Positions 22,501 to 32,516 of a stretch of 64,000 nt of DNA are shown here, piece after piece. The position numbers and the translations under genes were made by a program. The DNA lies in the NCBI GenBank assembly GCA_036250225.1, contig JAPZLL010000066.1, positions 1 through 64,000 of the forward strand, read 5' to 3'. Numbering within the stretch: position 1 is the first letter of the stretch; each line of letters begins with the position of its first letter. Below the pieces are notes generated by a model, which was given only the letters and a program-made list of their open reading frames with translations, was not told the DNA's origin and ran no database searches. Source of the DNA: Cercophora sp. LCS_1. Lineage: Eukaryota; Ascomycota; Sordariomycetes; Sordariales; Lasiosphaeriaceae.

Positions 22501-23350
22501 CCGGCACGACGTCACCTGTTTCCAGACGGACAAGATCCCCTACGAGGATGTCAAACACGGAGATCATGACCGTCTTCCCAGACCTGATGACCGCAACATC
22601 TCTATCCTGCTTCTTCTCGTTGAGCTTGACGAACTTCTTGTTTCTGATCTTATCGTTGATGGCCTGTCCAAAGACAATGACGATAATGGCCACGGCAATG
22701 GTCACACCCTCGATCCACTCGAGCTTGGCGCCGCTGTCGTTCTCGTTCCCGGGGGCAACGGCGGCATAAATCCCCAGAGCCAACGACACAATGTTGGAAG
22801 CAGTGAGGAGAAAAATCAGCTTGTCGTTGAAAGCAAGCCAGGCAAGCGATAGCAGGGAGCGTTCTCTGGGCTTCGGAAGGCGGCTCACACCGTATGTGCT
22901 ACGACGGTCGGTGTAGCCCTTGGGCTTCTCATGAAAGTCGAGCGAGTCGAGGTCGAGAACCTTAGCCACCAAGCCGACATCCGCCGTGGTCTCGGAGGGC
23001 CGGATAGACGCGGCCTTGTGAGCTCGGGCGGCGCTGATGGCGGCCTCGGGCATGACGATGCCGTCCAGCACGTCTTCGTCCGCGCCGAGACCCGCCCTGG
23101 CATCGGTGCGCAACCCGTTGGCTAGCCCATCGAGACCGCCGAATGCGCAAAGGGCCGATGGACTGCGCGCGTCGTTGAGTTTCTGAAGATGGTAGGGCGA
23201 GAAAGCAAATTTGCCGCTCTCGGACGCGCCTTTCTCGTTGAAGTCGATCGCAAACTCATCCTTGCTGCTTTCCGCCTGGGCTTTGTTGGCATGGCCGGTC
23301 TCCGGTCGCGGTGCCGGGGTAATCATGTCGTCATCATCAGATCGCGCCAT
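19563..23350 (-). CDS. P2B-type Ca2+-transporting ATPase (PMC1/PMCA-like)
   Basis: Three exons on the minus strand: 20789-23350, 20363-20739 and 19563-20295, with introns of 49 and 67 bp (GTGAGT and GTAAGT donors), encode 1223 residues. The order of motifs is complete: TGES actuator loop near 310, TM4 with GVPEGLSLAVAVALAF, phosphorylation site CSDKTGTLTQNKM near 475, KGAPE nucleotide site, TGDGTNDAYALKAADVGFAMG hinge near 815, and TM6 LNLLMDI. The second exon junction falls in FNQWNCRRPDNN, a conserved spot. The family pumps cytosolic Ca2+ out of the cell or into the vacuole. Start 23350 (MARSDDDDMITP) is preferred to an in-frame Met 33 bases upstream. Two small departures from the usual motifs are PEGLS for PEGLP and DAYAL for DAPAL. 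The C-terminus is long, charged and cytosolic. Confidence 0.95.
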
Positions 23351-24086
23351 CACAACTCGGAATCGGATGCTGTCGCGGTGCACAAAAACTCGAAGGCTGT
23401 GTGGAACCGAAAAGGCTTGGGCTGGGCACCCTGAAAGTTAAAGATGCTGACCGCTGCATTCGGACGTCATCCTGTCTCGAACCTTGTCGGATTGACCGAG
23501 ACGCCAAGCGCACGTAACGGGAAGGTTTGTGGAGAGGATCTCGGACGCCAAGATATACCGGCCCTGTTGTAGAACTCAAATTGTGGTGAGAGGCGTGCCG
23601 AGTTGCCGACGGGCGGGTCGGCGTCTTGGCTCCGACCGTTTTCTCGTGTCGCGTGGCCAATCGGCCCGTGTCAACGGTCTTGCGGGGCCCCACCCACACG
23701 GCGCCGCCTCCGCTGCGGGCTTGTCAGCTGACCGTTTTGACCGTCAGCACCGCCCTACCGCGGGAGCATCACATGGCGTCGTGAGGCTCATTTTGACGCG
23801 CTTGTAAGTACGGACGGACTCCACGTGCTTAAACCGTGGATCCCCAGAGGTGAACCCGGAGAAGGCAGCACGCATTGACTCAACTTGATACTTCTGTGTC
23901 ACGGATCATTGAACAATCAGTTACCCACCTAGGTAGGTTGGAGAGATCGCGCTGCGCGGAAAATGGAGAATTGACAGATCAGATAATCATATCCAACTCG
24001 GAGATACAAAAACTTTGACAAATTCGGGTGGATGCGCGTTGAGCATCCCCCATTCCGGCCCAGCGCCGGCCCTTGTCTGACATGGA
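23351..24086. other. intergenic: upstream of the Ca2+ ATPase, downstream of CYP51
   Basis: Contains the ATPase promoter and leader. No gene is supported; the open frames at 23337-23699 and 23529-23807 have no motif. Confidence 0.5.
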
Positions 24087-25650
24087 TCACCTCCGCTCCC
24101 ATTTTACCTTCGCTGGCCTAGTCGGCATCGAGAACAATGAAGTATAATCTGTCGGTGGGACCGTTCGCTCGCCGTTAACCGTCTCAAACTTGAACTCCCT
24201 GACCAAAACGGCGATGATAGTCATTAGGTTGGCATACGCGAAGCTCTCACCAATGCAGCGATGCCGTCCCGCTCCAAACGGCAAGTAGGGACTCTTGGTC
24301 CCCTTGCTCATTGCACCGAATCCGTAATCGACAACCTCATCCTCATCTTCAGCCTCGTTCCGGTCCTCCCACCGATGCGGATCCCACTCGTCCGCCCGGG
24401 GCCAATAATCCGGATGCTGCTGTAACACGCTCGGTGAAGCCAACAAGGTTCTGCCGGGAGGAATGACGTAGTCTGTCCCAGAGACCGGCATCGCTTTGGT
24501 GACCTTGCGCATAATTGAGTGGATTGACGAATGGAGTCTCAGTGTCTCGTTGACCACAGCTCTCATGAGCGGCATCTTGTCGAGATCTCCATGCTCGATT
24601 GGTTTGAATCCTCCATCTCGGCCAAAATTCCGAAGCTGTTCTTGGTGCAACCCTTCGGTGATATCCGGCCGCGATGCTAGCCTAAGAATGACCCATGAGC
24701 TCGATGACGACGAAGTATGCTGCCCCGCCAACAACAATGCAATCATCAAATGCGCAATCTCAGTATTCGTGATCCTCTCCCCGTCTTTGTATGACGCGCG
24801 CATCAACGTCCACAACATATCCGGCTCGTCCTCTTGCATGTCGCGCATTCGCCGGTCATTGATGATATCCGTGTATACCTGCGTCATCTTTGCCTGCGCG
24901 ATATCCCTCTTCACGTTCCTCGGCAATGGCGCCCAGGGGATGACGAAATTGATGGGCTGGAAGCCCATGTCCAAGTCATGATACAGATCGGCAAAATCCT
25001 TGGTGAGCTTGTTGCGGACTTCAGCACCCTGGAGCGTTCGCGCAGCTGTGTAAATCGTGATTTGCGCCATAGTTGGAGGGACGTCGAGAATCCCGCTCTG
25101 ACCCTTTAGCTCGGGGGCTGACTTGATAAAATCGAGGACTTCCTTTTCGATTAGACGGACGTGGGACTCGAGCGCCGGTTGGGTGAAACCGACTTTCATG
25201 AAGCGTTTCTGCTCCATGAACTTGGAGTTGGGGCAGTCGTAAACGACGCCCGAGCCAAAGGTTGGCGTGCACAACGGCCCGTAGATATCGGCCGCGTTGA
25301 GTTCTTGAAGCTTGCCGTTGAGGACAAAGTCGTTGCCCGCGGTACCGAGGTAGACGGTTGTTTTGCGGCCGAGCATGATGAAGGTGAAGATGTCGCCATA
25401 CTGAGACGTTAATTAAGCCTGGTACCGTGAGAAGATGAGACCAAAATACCTTTCTCTGACAGTCCATTAGGAACTTGACGGGGTCTTTTCCGTAAGTGAT
25501 GGTGCTTCCGACCAGGGGAAACCAGTGGAAGACCAATGGGGGTTCGGACTTTTTTCGAGGGAGGAGCTGGAGAAGCACATTCATGGCAGTTGCGACAAAC
25601 ATGGCAAGAGTGATGCGTGTCACCCATGAATCTGGAAGAGCCGAAATCAT
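24087..25650 (-). CDS. cyp51: lanosterol/eburicol 14-alpha-demethylase, CYP51
   Basis: Exons 25450-25650 and 24087-25400 are joined over a 49-bp intron (GTATTT donor, CTCAG acceptor), giving 504 residues, close to the usual 510-530. An N-terminal membrane anchor (ITLAMFVATAMNVLLQLL) precedes the catalytic domain. CYP51 hallmarks are present: YGDIFTFIMLGRKTTVYLG, VVYDCPNSKFMEQKRFMK in the B'-C region, the I-helix oxygen site LLLAGQHTSSSSSSW, ETLRLHSSIHSIMRK in the K helix and the heme loop PFGAGRHRCIGE. The enzyme works at the ER in ergosterol synthesis and is the target of azoles. Features such as HSSIHSIMRKV suggest the A-type paralogue, which is inference. The start at 25650 is preferred to an in-frame Met at 25803 because the anchor begins just after it. 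Confidence 0.94.
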
Positions 25651-26464
25651 CCTTGCGATTGAGTTCCTGTCTGATCGAATCAAAGGAAAGGTGCAGAATG
25701 AACAAGACTTCTCGAGTTGTTGAGCTGAGGCATCAGGATGACCTGAAGTTTTTTTGTTGGTCCTCTTCGTATTCGGATTGGCAGATGCAGTGAGATCAGC
25801 CACGATACCTTACTGGCTTGGCCCAATTTGATCCTTCACGACACTACTTTGTTGCAGAAGGAGCGCTCCTTCCGCTGGTGTCCGATTCCCAGGGTTAGGG
25901 TCTTGATCTTATCGGGCAGAAATCCGAAACTTGTTCCCTGTCGTGTGCAAGCAATCGTCACAAGCTTTCCTTACAACAAGATGCCCAATAAGATTTGCGA
26001 TAAGATTCCCAGATGCGCGCGCGCCTTCCCGAACCGATGGCGCGTTTCGGCCATCAATCCGGGCAAAGGCACGATGGGCGCCAAGTTCGCATCGTGAAAC
26101 GGATCTTCGCACTCCCAATTGCGACCCCGCTGGCCCAAAGTTGAAACATTTGGGTGCTGGCCGTGCTGGCGACCGCAACTTGGTCTGTGTCAGGGGTGAC
26201 GCGCCCCACCAGTGTTCCACCATGGTGACACAGGGGCCAGTTGGGATGAAACTTCCGCACAGACAACTCCGTCTGCAGGCTCTCTTCATCAAAACACGTC
26301 CTCCCAACTTTCCCTTCTGTCAGTTTTCTTCTTTTCACTTTTTGCCAGTCATTTTTTCATGCGCCTGGTGCGTGCAGTGCTTCGTTCTTTCTTTTCACAC
26401 TGTGGGCTGGTCCATTGGTCTCTCTTTCGACACTTCTCTCATCCCATTTTTTGTTGATTTTGTC
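25651..26464. promoter_or_regulatory. divergent promoter region, CYP51 / Ser-Thr-rich membrane protein
   Basis: This 814-bp gap separates the start of CYP51 (minus) from the start at 26465 (plus). The last 180 bases are pyrimidine-rich on the plus strand (CT tracts around 26320-26460), a common feature near fungal transcription starts. No sterol-response element can be named with confidence. Confidence 0.45.
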
Positions 26465-27850
26465 ATGTTTGCCTCCAGTCGTTCGCGTCTGGGGCGGGGC
26501 GATGCCACTGGCGTCCGGAGACGTGCGGGATTCCACGCCCGGCGTCAAGCGCCAGTGCCGCCTTCGGCACCACCTCAGCCTCCAGTCGTAGCTCCAGAGG
26601 ACCCCGAAGAAGAGCCGGAAGATGAAGAGGAGGGAAACGTGACATCGGATGATGAGAGCGGCGTCGGCTCAAGCGACTCAGAGGGCGAGGATTCGGACGA
26701 CGAGCATGAGCCGCCCAAGAATCCTGGTGAAGTTGGAGTTGGACGCCATTCACCCTTCAACAACCTGGACCAGGCCCCAACACTTTCAGGCTTCTCCATC
26801 GAAACCGTCTCGGCAACCAGCACATCTTCGTCAACAACCACAACCGCGACCACAACCAGTGCTCCGGCCGGTACAATTGTGGGCAACAATCCTGGTAGTC
26901 CAGCGAATCCAACCACGACGAACGCGGTGACCACAACCGAGTCAGGCAGCACAACAGCCTCCAATCCCGGCCAAGGCGCACCCCTGTTTCTCCCCACAAC
27001 GCTCATCACATCGAGTATGCGTGACCAAGAACTCCCAGCGGCAACCAGCTACCCCGCCAACGACTTGTCGGCAGGAATCCCGGATGAACCTGTCCCGACC
27101 TCCCGGGGTCTCCAGCCCGGCGCCAAAGCTGGCATCGCCGTGGGCTCAATCGGTTTGTCCTCTGACCTCCCCACCCAACCCAGACTAACTTTTCCAGCCG
27201 GTGCTGGTCTTTTGATAAGCATCCTCCTCGTACTCTGGAAACGCTTCTACATTCGCCGTAACCGCGCGTCGACCGTTTCTTCGGTCCCACCAGGACCACC
27301 ACCACCCGACACCCGCACTGACTCCCAGATCCTTGACGACCTCATGAAGCAAGCCTATGTTCACCAAAATGGCGGCTATGCCGTTAGTGACGAAAAACGC
27401 GAAACCCTCGATCCAGCAACCATCCCCAACGCCGAGATTCGCGGATCCATCGCTAGTTGGATCCGTCGGCATCATCCGCTCAAGCTCAACCCCATGGCCG
27501 ATAAACGGAGCTTGCGGTCGACGTCGAGTCTAGGATCGAGATCGCCGACAAGTGTGGCGAGTGTCCCAACTACCCCGCGGGCCCCGAGTTGGTTGAACAG
27601 GCCACCCAGTGGCAGGTTTTTGACACCGCCGAGGATTGGCGGACAGCGGTTCGTCAGTGTTTGGTCGGACACAAGTGTTGGGACTGAGGCGACTGGTGTT
27701 ACGGGGGTGTCGGGAGTGACCTCGGAAGGGGACAACTCAATTTTGGACATGTATGGGGATAAGAGAGACACGAGGGGCACGGTCATGAGTGATGGGCCTC
27801 AGTTTAGTGTAAAGAGGGCGTCGTCACCGGTTTTGGGGACGAAAATGTAA
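26465..27850 (+). CDS. Ser/Thr-rich single-pass membrane protein of unknown function
   Basis: Exons 26465-27152 and 27198-27850 flank a 45-bp intron (GTTTGT donor, ACTAAC branch, CCAG acceptor). Because 45 is a multiple of three the frame also reads through, but splicing restores the membrane-entry sequence GAKAGIAVGSIAGAGLLISI. The 446-residue product has an acidic Pro/Glu segment (EDPEEEPEDEEEGNV), a Thr/Ser-rich stretch likely to be O-glycosylated, one transmembrane helix followed by WKRFYIRRNR, and a cytoplasmic Ser/Pro-rich tail. The layout resembles Mid2/WSC-like cell-surface sensors, but no cysteine-rich domain or clear signal peptide is present, so that role is only a guess. Reading could start upstream, where a hydrophobic segment is in frame. 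Confidence 0.7.
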   Translation: MFASSRSRLGRGDATGVRRRAGFHARRQAPVPPSAPPQPPVVAPEDPEEEPEDEEEGNVTSDDESGVGSSDSEGEDSDDEHEPPKNPGEVGVGRHSPFNNLDQAPTLSGFSIETVSATSTSSSTTTTATTTSAPAGTIVGNNPGSPANPTTTNAVTTTESGSTTASNPGQGAPLFLPTTLITSSMRDQELPAATSYPANDLSAGIPDEPVPTSRGLQPGAKAGIAVGSIGLSSDLPTQPRLTFPAGAGLLISILLVLWKRFYIRRNRASTVSSVPPGPPPPDTRTDSQILDDLMKQAYVHQNGGYAVSDEKRETLDPATIPNAEIRGSIASWIRRHHPLKLNPMADKRSLRSTSSLGSRSPTSVASVPTTPRAPSWLNRPPSGRFLTPPRIGGQRFVSVWSDTSVGTEATGVTGVSGVTSEGDNSILDMYGDKRDTRGTVMSDGPQFSVKRASSPVLGTKM

Positions 27851-28207
27851 TTTGACTTTGCGGAATCAGGGAAGATGGTTAGAACTAGGTGAGCCCAAGT
27901 AATCTGGTAATGAACAGCGAGGCATGGTGACAGTGCCTCACTTGTTGCCGACAGGGAAACGGAGGCAGATTGTAATCAACCACCTGACTCAGATGTCAAC
28001 GTCAATGTCTTATCACTACGAGTTTCTCGGGATCATGGCCTTCGACGGTTAACTGGGCGAGAAGGTATCTTCCTATCTATGGAGTGAAAATGCAGTTTGG
28101 AGTAGCTCACATTGACCAAAGCTGTTTACCTAGCCTGTTCCGCAAAAACTAACGAAGCTGTATCGACGACCCAGGTTGCAACAATCCCCCTACGGAGGAC
28201 CAAGTAA
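27851..28207. other. convergent 3' region
   Basis: A 357-bp gap between two genes that point towards each other; no gene seen. Confidence 0.5.
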
Positions 28208-29107
28208 CTACAGTTTATCCTTGAGAACATAATACAACCCAGTCCCCAACCCAGCCAGAATCAAGACAATGAGCACCCCAACTCCCAAGCACAACCACTT
28301 CATCTTCCTCCGATGTAACGCAAGCTTGTTGCTCACCTTGATCTCCTCATTCGCCCTCTCTAAATCCTGGGCTCCATTCTCCGCACTCTGCTCGATCTGT
28401 ATAAATGCCGCCTCATCGCTGATAACCAAAACCTCCAAGCTCTGAAACAGCTCGGTCAACTCTCCGATGGCCTTCTCCACGCGCTGCAAATCTCCATGTC
28501 GAGCACGCACCGCCCCAAGAACGGAAGACGCTTGGGTCATTCGCCCACCATTTCGAAGGGCAGCCTGGAACACACCCTCATCCTGCTCCGCAGCCTGCTG
28601 CACCTCATCATTAGTCGCGTCGGGATTCACAATCCGATATTGCCGCGCAATTTGCTCTCGGCAAAGATTTCTGTATCTCTGCTCCTCGGCTAGCAGCCTC
28701 TGCACCTCTCTCTTGAAGTCCGCTGTCAAGCTGTCGAGCTGGGTCTTCTTGACATTGAAACTGCCGTGATCCGCGGAATCGAAACGGGATGCCTTTTCGA
28801 CGTCGACTTTGAGATCGAATAGGTGGTTACGAATGGAAGTGCTGCGCCGCTGGGTTGCGGTGGCGAGGGAGCTTAGCCTGTATTTTGTCGTGCCATCGTC
28901 TGAGCTCGTGAGGGAGCGCTGGTGCAAAGTCAATAGCTCTTGAATCTCGTGAGAGAAACTGCGAATCTCGGTTCTTATGTTTTGGACTTGGTCGAGAAAC
29001 TCGTCGAGGGGAAGCGGAGTTGGTGGGAGGGTTATGAGGGGATGTGAGTTGAAGTCCGTCATGTTGATTCGTTGAGTCTGTCCGTTTGGTGCTGAGTTTT
29101 CAGTCAT
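28208..29107 (-). CDS. syntaxin-like Qa-SNARE with Asp in place of the central Gln
   Basis: A single exon encodes 299 residues (or 284 from the second Met at 29062). Residues 30-185 form a Habc-like helical bundle (VQNIRTEIRSFSHEIQELL, FKREVQRLLAEEQRYRNLCR). A SNARE motif spans about 203-265, a basic segment HRRKMK precedes a C-terminal transmembrane anchor at 271-293, and only a short tail follows. This is the layout of plasma-membrane syntaxins (Sso1/Psy1 type), which drive fusion of secretory vesicles. Aligned by eye with Sso1 and syntaxin 1A, the zero-layer Gln falls on Asp231 in LVISDEAAF. That departs from nearly all Qa-SNAREs, so this is perhaps an extra, specialised paralogue. An upstream in-frame extension to 29281 looks non-coding. 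Confidence 0.82.
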   Translation of the reverse strand: MTENSAPNGQTQRINMTDFNSHPLITLPPTPLPLDEFLDQVQNIRTEIRSFSHEIQELLTLHQRSLTSSDDGTTKYRLSSLATATQRRSTSIRNHLFDLKVDVEKASRFDSADHGSFNVKKTQLDSLTADFKREVQRLLAEEQRYRNLCREQIARQYRIVNPDATNDEVQQAAEQDEGVFQAALRNGGRMTQASSVLGAVRARHGDLQRVEKAIGELTELFQSLEVLVISDEAAFIQIEQSAENGAQDLERANEEIKVSNKLALHRRKMKWLCLGVGVLIVLILAGLGTGLYYVLKDKL

Positions 29108-29649
29108 TTCTAGGCGAAGTTGGCTCTTTTCTTTTGACTCGGGACGATGAAAGTGGCATGTATGCATCTTTAATGCTATCTCGAGTCTCAAAGGCTGGTG
29201 GCGCAATCCTGGTCCTTCCCTTTGATGCTCACCACCAGAATGCGCGGTCTCACACTCGCTGCAACGCAATCTGAATTTCATGTCGAAGCCGCTCGCTGAT
29301 TGGTGTGATGGGCCCGTGGGATTACCCGTGCCACATCGGGCGTTTGCTCACCTGTGCGGAGCGGCAGTGCTAGGGCTGAATGGGTGACATGGCGTAACGT
29401 CGCTGATTTAGCGAGAGATCCTCCCGAGGAGTCAGCAAATCAGGTCACCAAGTTTCGCCTGTGGGACTTCGATCCCGTCGGTATTTGAGAGTTGCAGGTG
29501 CAAGAATGACGCGGCGGCAGTCAACACGACCGTTCCCAATTCGTCAACCGCCAATATGACTGATGTACGTCACTTCGAATTCCGCAACATACGCCAAGTG
29601 GTTTGTTGTATTTGCTCGCATCCAGCTTGGCACCCGTACTATCTATATT
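29108..29649. other. intergenic: syntaxin promoter and amidohydrolase 3' end
   Basis: No gene supported; the short frames at 29556-29793 overlap the amidohydrolase terminus and carry no motif. Confidence 0.5.
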
Positions 29650-31209
29650 CTAAATGTAAATATTGCCATAGCCGTCACCAGGCCCTCTCAATACATCCGC
29701 TCGGACGGGGTGAACAACCTCCCGGCCGTTCTGTGTAGGCGGCGGTGGTGGGAGCGGCATGCCGCGCCAGATGGCCTGAAGACGCTCGGCTGACTTGAGG
29801 AAGCGCTTGCGGGCCTCGGGCCATCCCTTGGCAACCAGCTTGCCGCCCTTCTTCACCCACTTTCCGTCCACCAGCACGGCCTCGATATCGCCGATACTGG
29901 CGTGGAGGATGACGGCGGCGACAGGGTCCACCCAGCCAAGAAGTGCCGGAGAGGTGCCGTCCCACACGAGGAGGTCCGCTTTGGCACCCTCGGCGATGAT
30001 GCCAAGATCGGGTCTTCGCAGAGCGAGGGCGCCGTTGCGGGTCGCCAGGAGGAAGGCCTGCTCGACCGACATGGGGTTGCTTCCGGGCAGCTTGTCCTGC
30101 TCAAGCACGTCGAGGTATGCTTCGTAGCGAGCCTGCTGCAGCCAAATGCGGGCCTGGGTCAGGATATCGGTGCTGAAGGTGATGTGTGTGTCGATGCCGA
30201 GCGACGCCTGGTCCTGGAGGCCGAAGGAGGAGGGATGCGCCTGGCCGTAGTGCATCTCGGACTCGGGCGTGATCGAGATGTACTGGTTGGTCTGCCGCAG
30301 CAGCTCAGCGCTCTCAGGCGTCATGAACGACGCATGAGAGAAGACGATGGGGATCGAGATGTTGAGGTAGTTGAGCGCGTGGACATCCTCGGGCGAATTG
30401 TCGAAGCCCCAAGGACCTCCCAGCGAGTGCGTTGTGATGACCGACACATTGGTCTCCCTAGCCAGCGCTGTTAGCTCTCTTCATGCATGCTGAACTCTGG
30501 ACGGAACCCACTTGGCGAGAGCCATGAGCTTGTCAATCTCGGCAACATTGGGGTTCGGGCCCCAGGCGTCGTAGGAAATGCCCAGCGTGGTCGGCGAGTT
30601 CTTCAGGTCCTTTTTCTTGGCCAGGTCCCGGAAGATGGGGTGCAGGTCGTCAACCGTCACCAGGCCGGTGAGGTTGGCAAAGCTGAAGCCGTAGAAGACA
30701 CGAGCCCCGCTGTCAATGCAGGCCTGGAGACCGGCTGCCGACGCGTCCTTGGACCACGTGCTCGTGGCATGGTCGAGAGACGACGTGACGCCGGCATTGA
30801 GGGCCTCGTACAGACCGGCGAGCTGGCTGTCGTACACATCGGACGGAGTCCAGAAGAAGGGCGCGACAAACGAACTGTAGCGCCCGAAAAACTCAATCAG
30901 GGTTGTGTTGGAGGCCAGCGTCTTGAAGGCCGTCTGCCATCCGTGCCGATGCGTGTCGATGAAGCCAGGCGTGATGATCTTGCCGGTGATGTCGACGACC
31001 TCGGTTCCGCTGGGGAGCTTGGACGGCGCCGAATCATAGACGCCCGTGATGCGGTCATCCTTGACGAGGACTGAACCGCCGCGAATGACACGGAGCCCCT
31101 GCGTCTGCTTGTTGAAAGCCACAACAGTCCCACCCTTGAAGAGGATGGACGCTGCGCTCACCGCGGTGAGAAACAGCGGCAGGATGGCGATTCCGTCGAC
31201 GGGCCTCAT
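29650..31209 (-). CDS. secreted amidohydrolase (deaminase/chlorohydrolase-like)
   Basis: Exons 30512-31209 and 29650-30457 join over a 54-bp intron (GTGGGT donor, GCTAAC branch, GCTAG acceptor), giving LAKETNVSVITTHSLGG at the junction and a 501-residue product. A signal peptide (MRPVDGIAILPLFLTAVSAA) precedes the amidohydrolase fold. Metal and active-site residues are visible: PGFIDTHRHGWQT (HxH), TTHSLGG, VFSHASF and THITFSTDIL. A typical C-terminal beta-sandwich return (LVWDGTSPALLGWVDPVAA, VLVDGKWVKKGG) closes it. The family hydrolyses C-N or C-Cl bonds, for example in deamination of adenosine derivatives or guanine; the substrate cannot be read from sequence. Secretion suggests use of an outside nitrogen source. 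Start 31209 was chosen for the signal peptide. Confidence 0.88.
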
Positions 31210-32516
31210 TGTCCCTGATCTGCTGCCGTTTTCCTGGACGACCTGAAGGGAGAGAAGAAAAAGAGCACAACGGGAAGCGGGCAGAGAGGGATCGCGACAT
31301 TGGTTTTTAATGTTCAAGGCGTTGAGGCACGTCAGCTCGTCTGTGCGCGTGCACCCCTGAAGTTGTATTGAGCGGCGCAGCCAATAATGGTTCCCTGAGG
31401 ACGGCAAGCCATGCAATATTCATGCAGGCTCCCTGCTGCCACCAGCACCCTAAAATTGCCAATCAACCCAAACTGGGCTCCCAGGAGCCCTGGTTTCCCC
31501 CACGCAAAGTTCCCGCGGCCGCCCACTGGGTCCTGCAACCCCGGGTTTTCCGCCTCCAATAATAGGGACGGGACCCCGTGTGGCGCGAACGCCAATGGTC
31601 GGCTGGGACAGTTGCGGTCCTCAACACGGAACAAACTCAGGAAGCCCTCACAAACCCCATTTTTCTCTTCAAAACCCAATGCCGAATCTAAGACCGACAG
31701 CGGAAGCCCATGCTCGGCTTGACCGTCGATAAAAACCGAAATTTCAGTCTTTGACAGTTCCTTGTAAAGGTTGCATTGTGGAAATGAAGAGGGCGGGAGC
31801 GATGGATTCTGGGACGAAACCGTGGCGCTGGGTCCGACCAGGGAGCACGTTGCTTCGCCAGGATTCAAGGTGAGACAAAAAGTCCGGCATCAACACCGGG
31901 ACGTGCCTAACCCGCTGATCGATAGAAACGCTCGGTCTTGAAACATCAAAGATACACCGTGTAGAAAGTTGTGTTACGCTGGAGACAAATCGTGAGGGCA
32001 CCAAACATATTTGTGTGCTCCGATTCCAAGAAGGGCGGAAGGTGTGGTAGGTACTATCACGGGACCTCAACTAACTGCATCACACCCAACCTCTAGCCCC
32101 TAAAGTAATTCGTGTTTGTTTTAGGCAAGTGCAAGTTCTTTTCCTCTTGGTCCAAGCATCGACTTCATCTGCAGCGGCTGAATCATTTCTTCCTCGAGGC
32201 CGAGGAGGATTGCGCATGACGACGCATATATGGAGTGACATACTGAGTGCTCAAAAGGCTTTGTGCTTGCTTTTATACCCATGTCGTCAACCCGTTCTCT
32301 GTCCCCGAAAAGGGGTTTGTGTCTACCCCTGATTACCCCACCCGTCAAGTCTCCACTTCTTCAGGCAGACACAATGCCCAACCCCTCGACTCTTCGCCTT
32401 GAAACCCAAATGTCACCCGAAATTCTCTGGTTTTCACTCGGGCTTCGTTTGAACTTCAGTTGAATGGTCCTCTCTCCCCCTGATATCATTCTTCGGTTTT
32501 ATTCTCATCCATCTGA
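31210..32516. other. intergenic, no gene seen
   Basis: About 1.3 kb with no supported gene on either strand. It holds the amidohydrolase promoter at the left and the HET promoter at the right (pyrimidine-rich sequence at 32470-32515). Confidence 0.45.

Noticed and set aside
20591..23383. 930-residue single-exon version of the calcium ATPase
   Set aside because: Its end runs into a 49-bp intron; splicing restores TM6 and the remainder of the pump.
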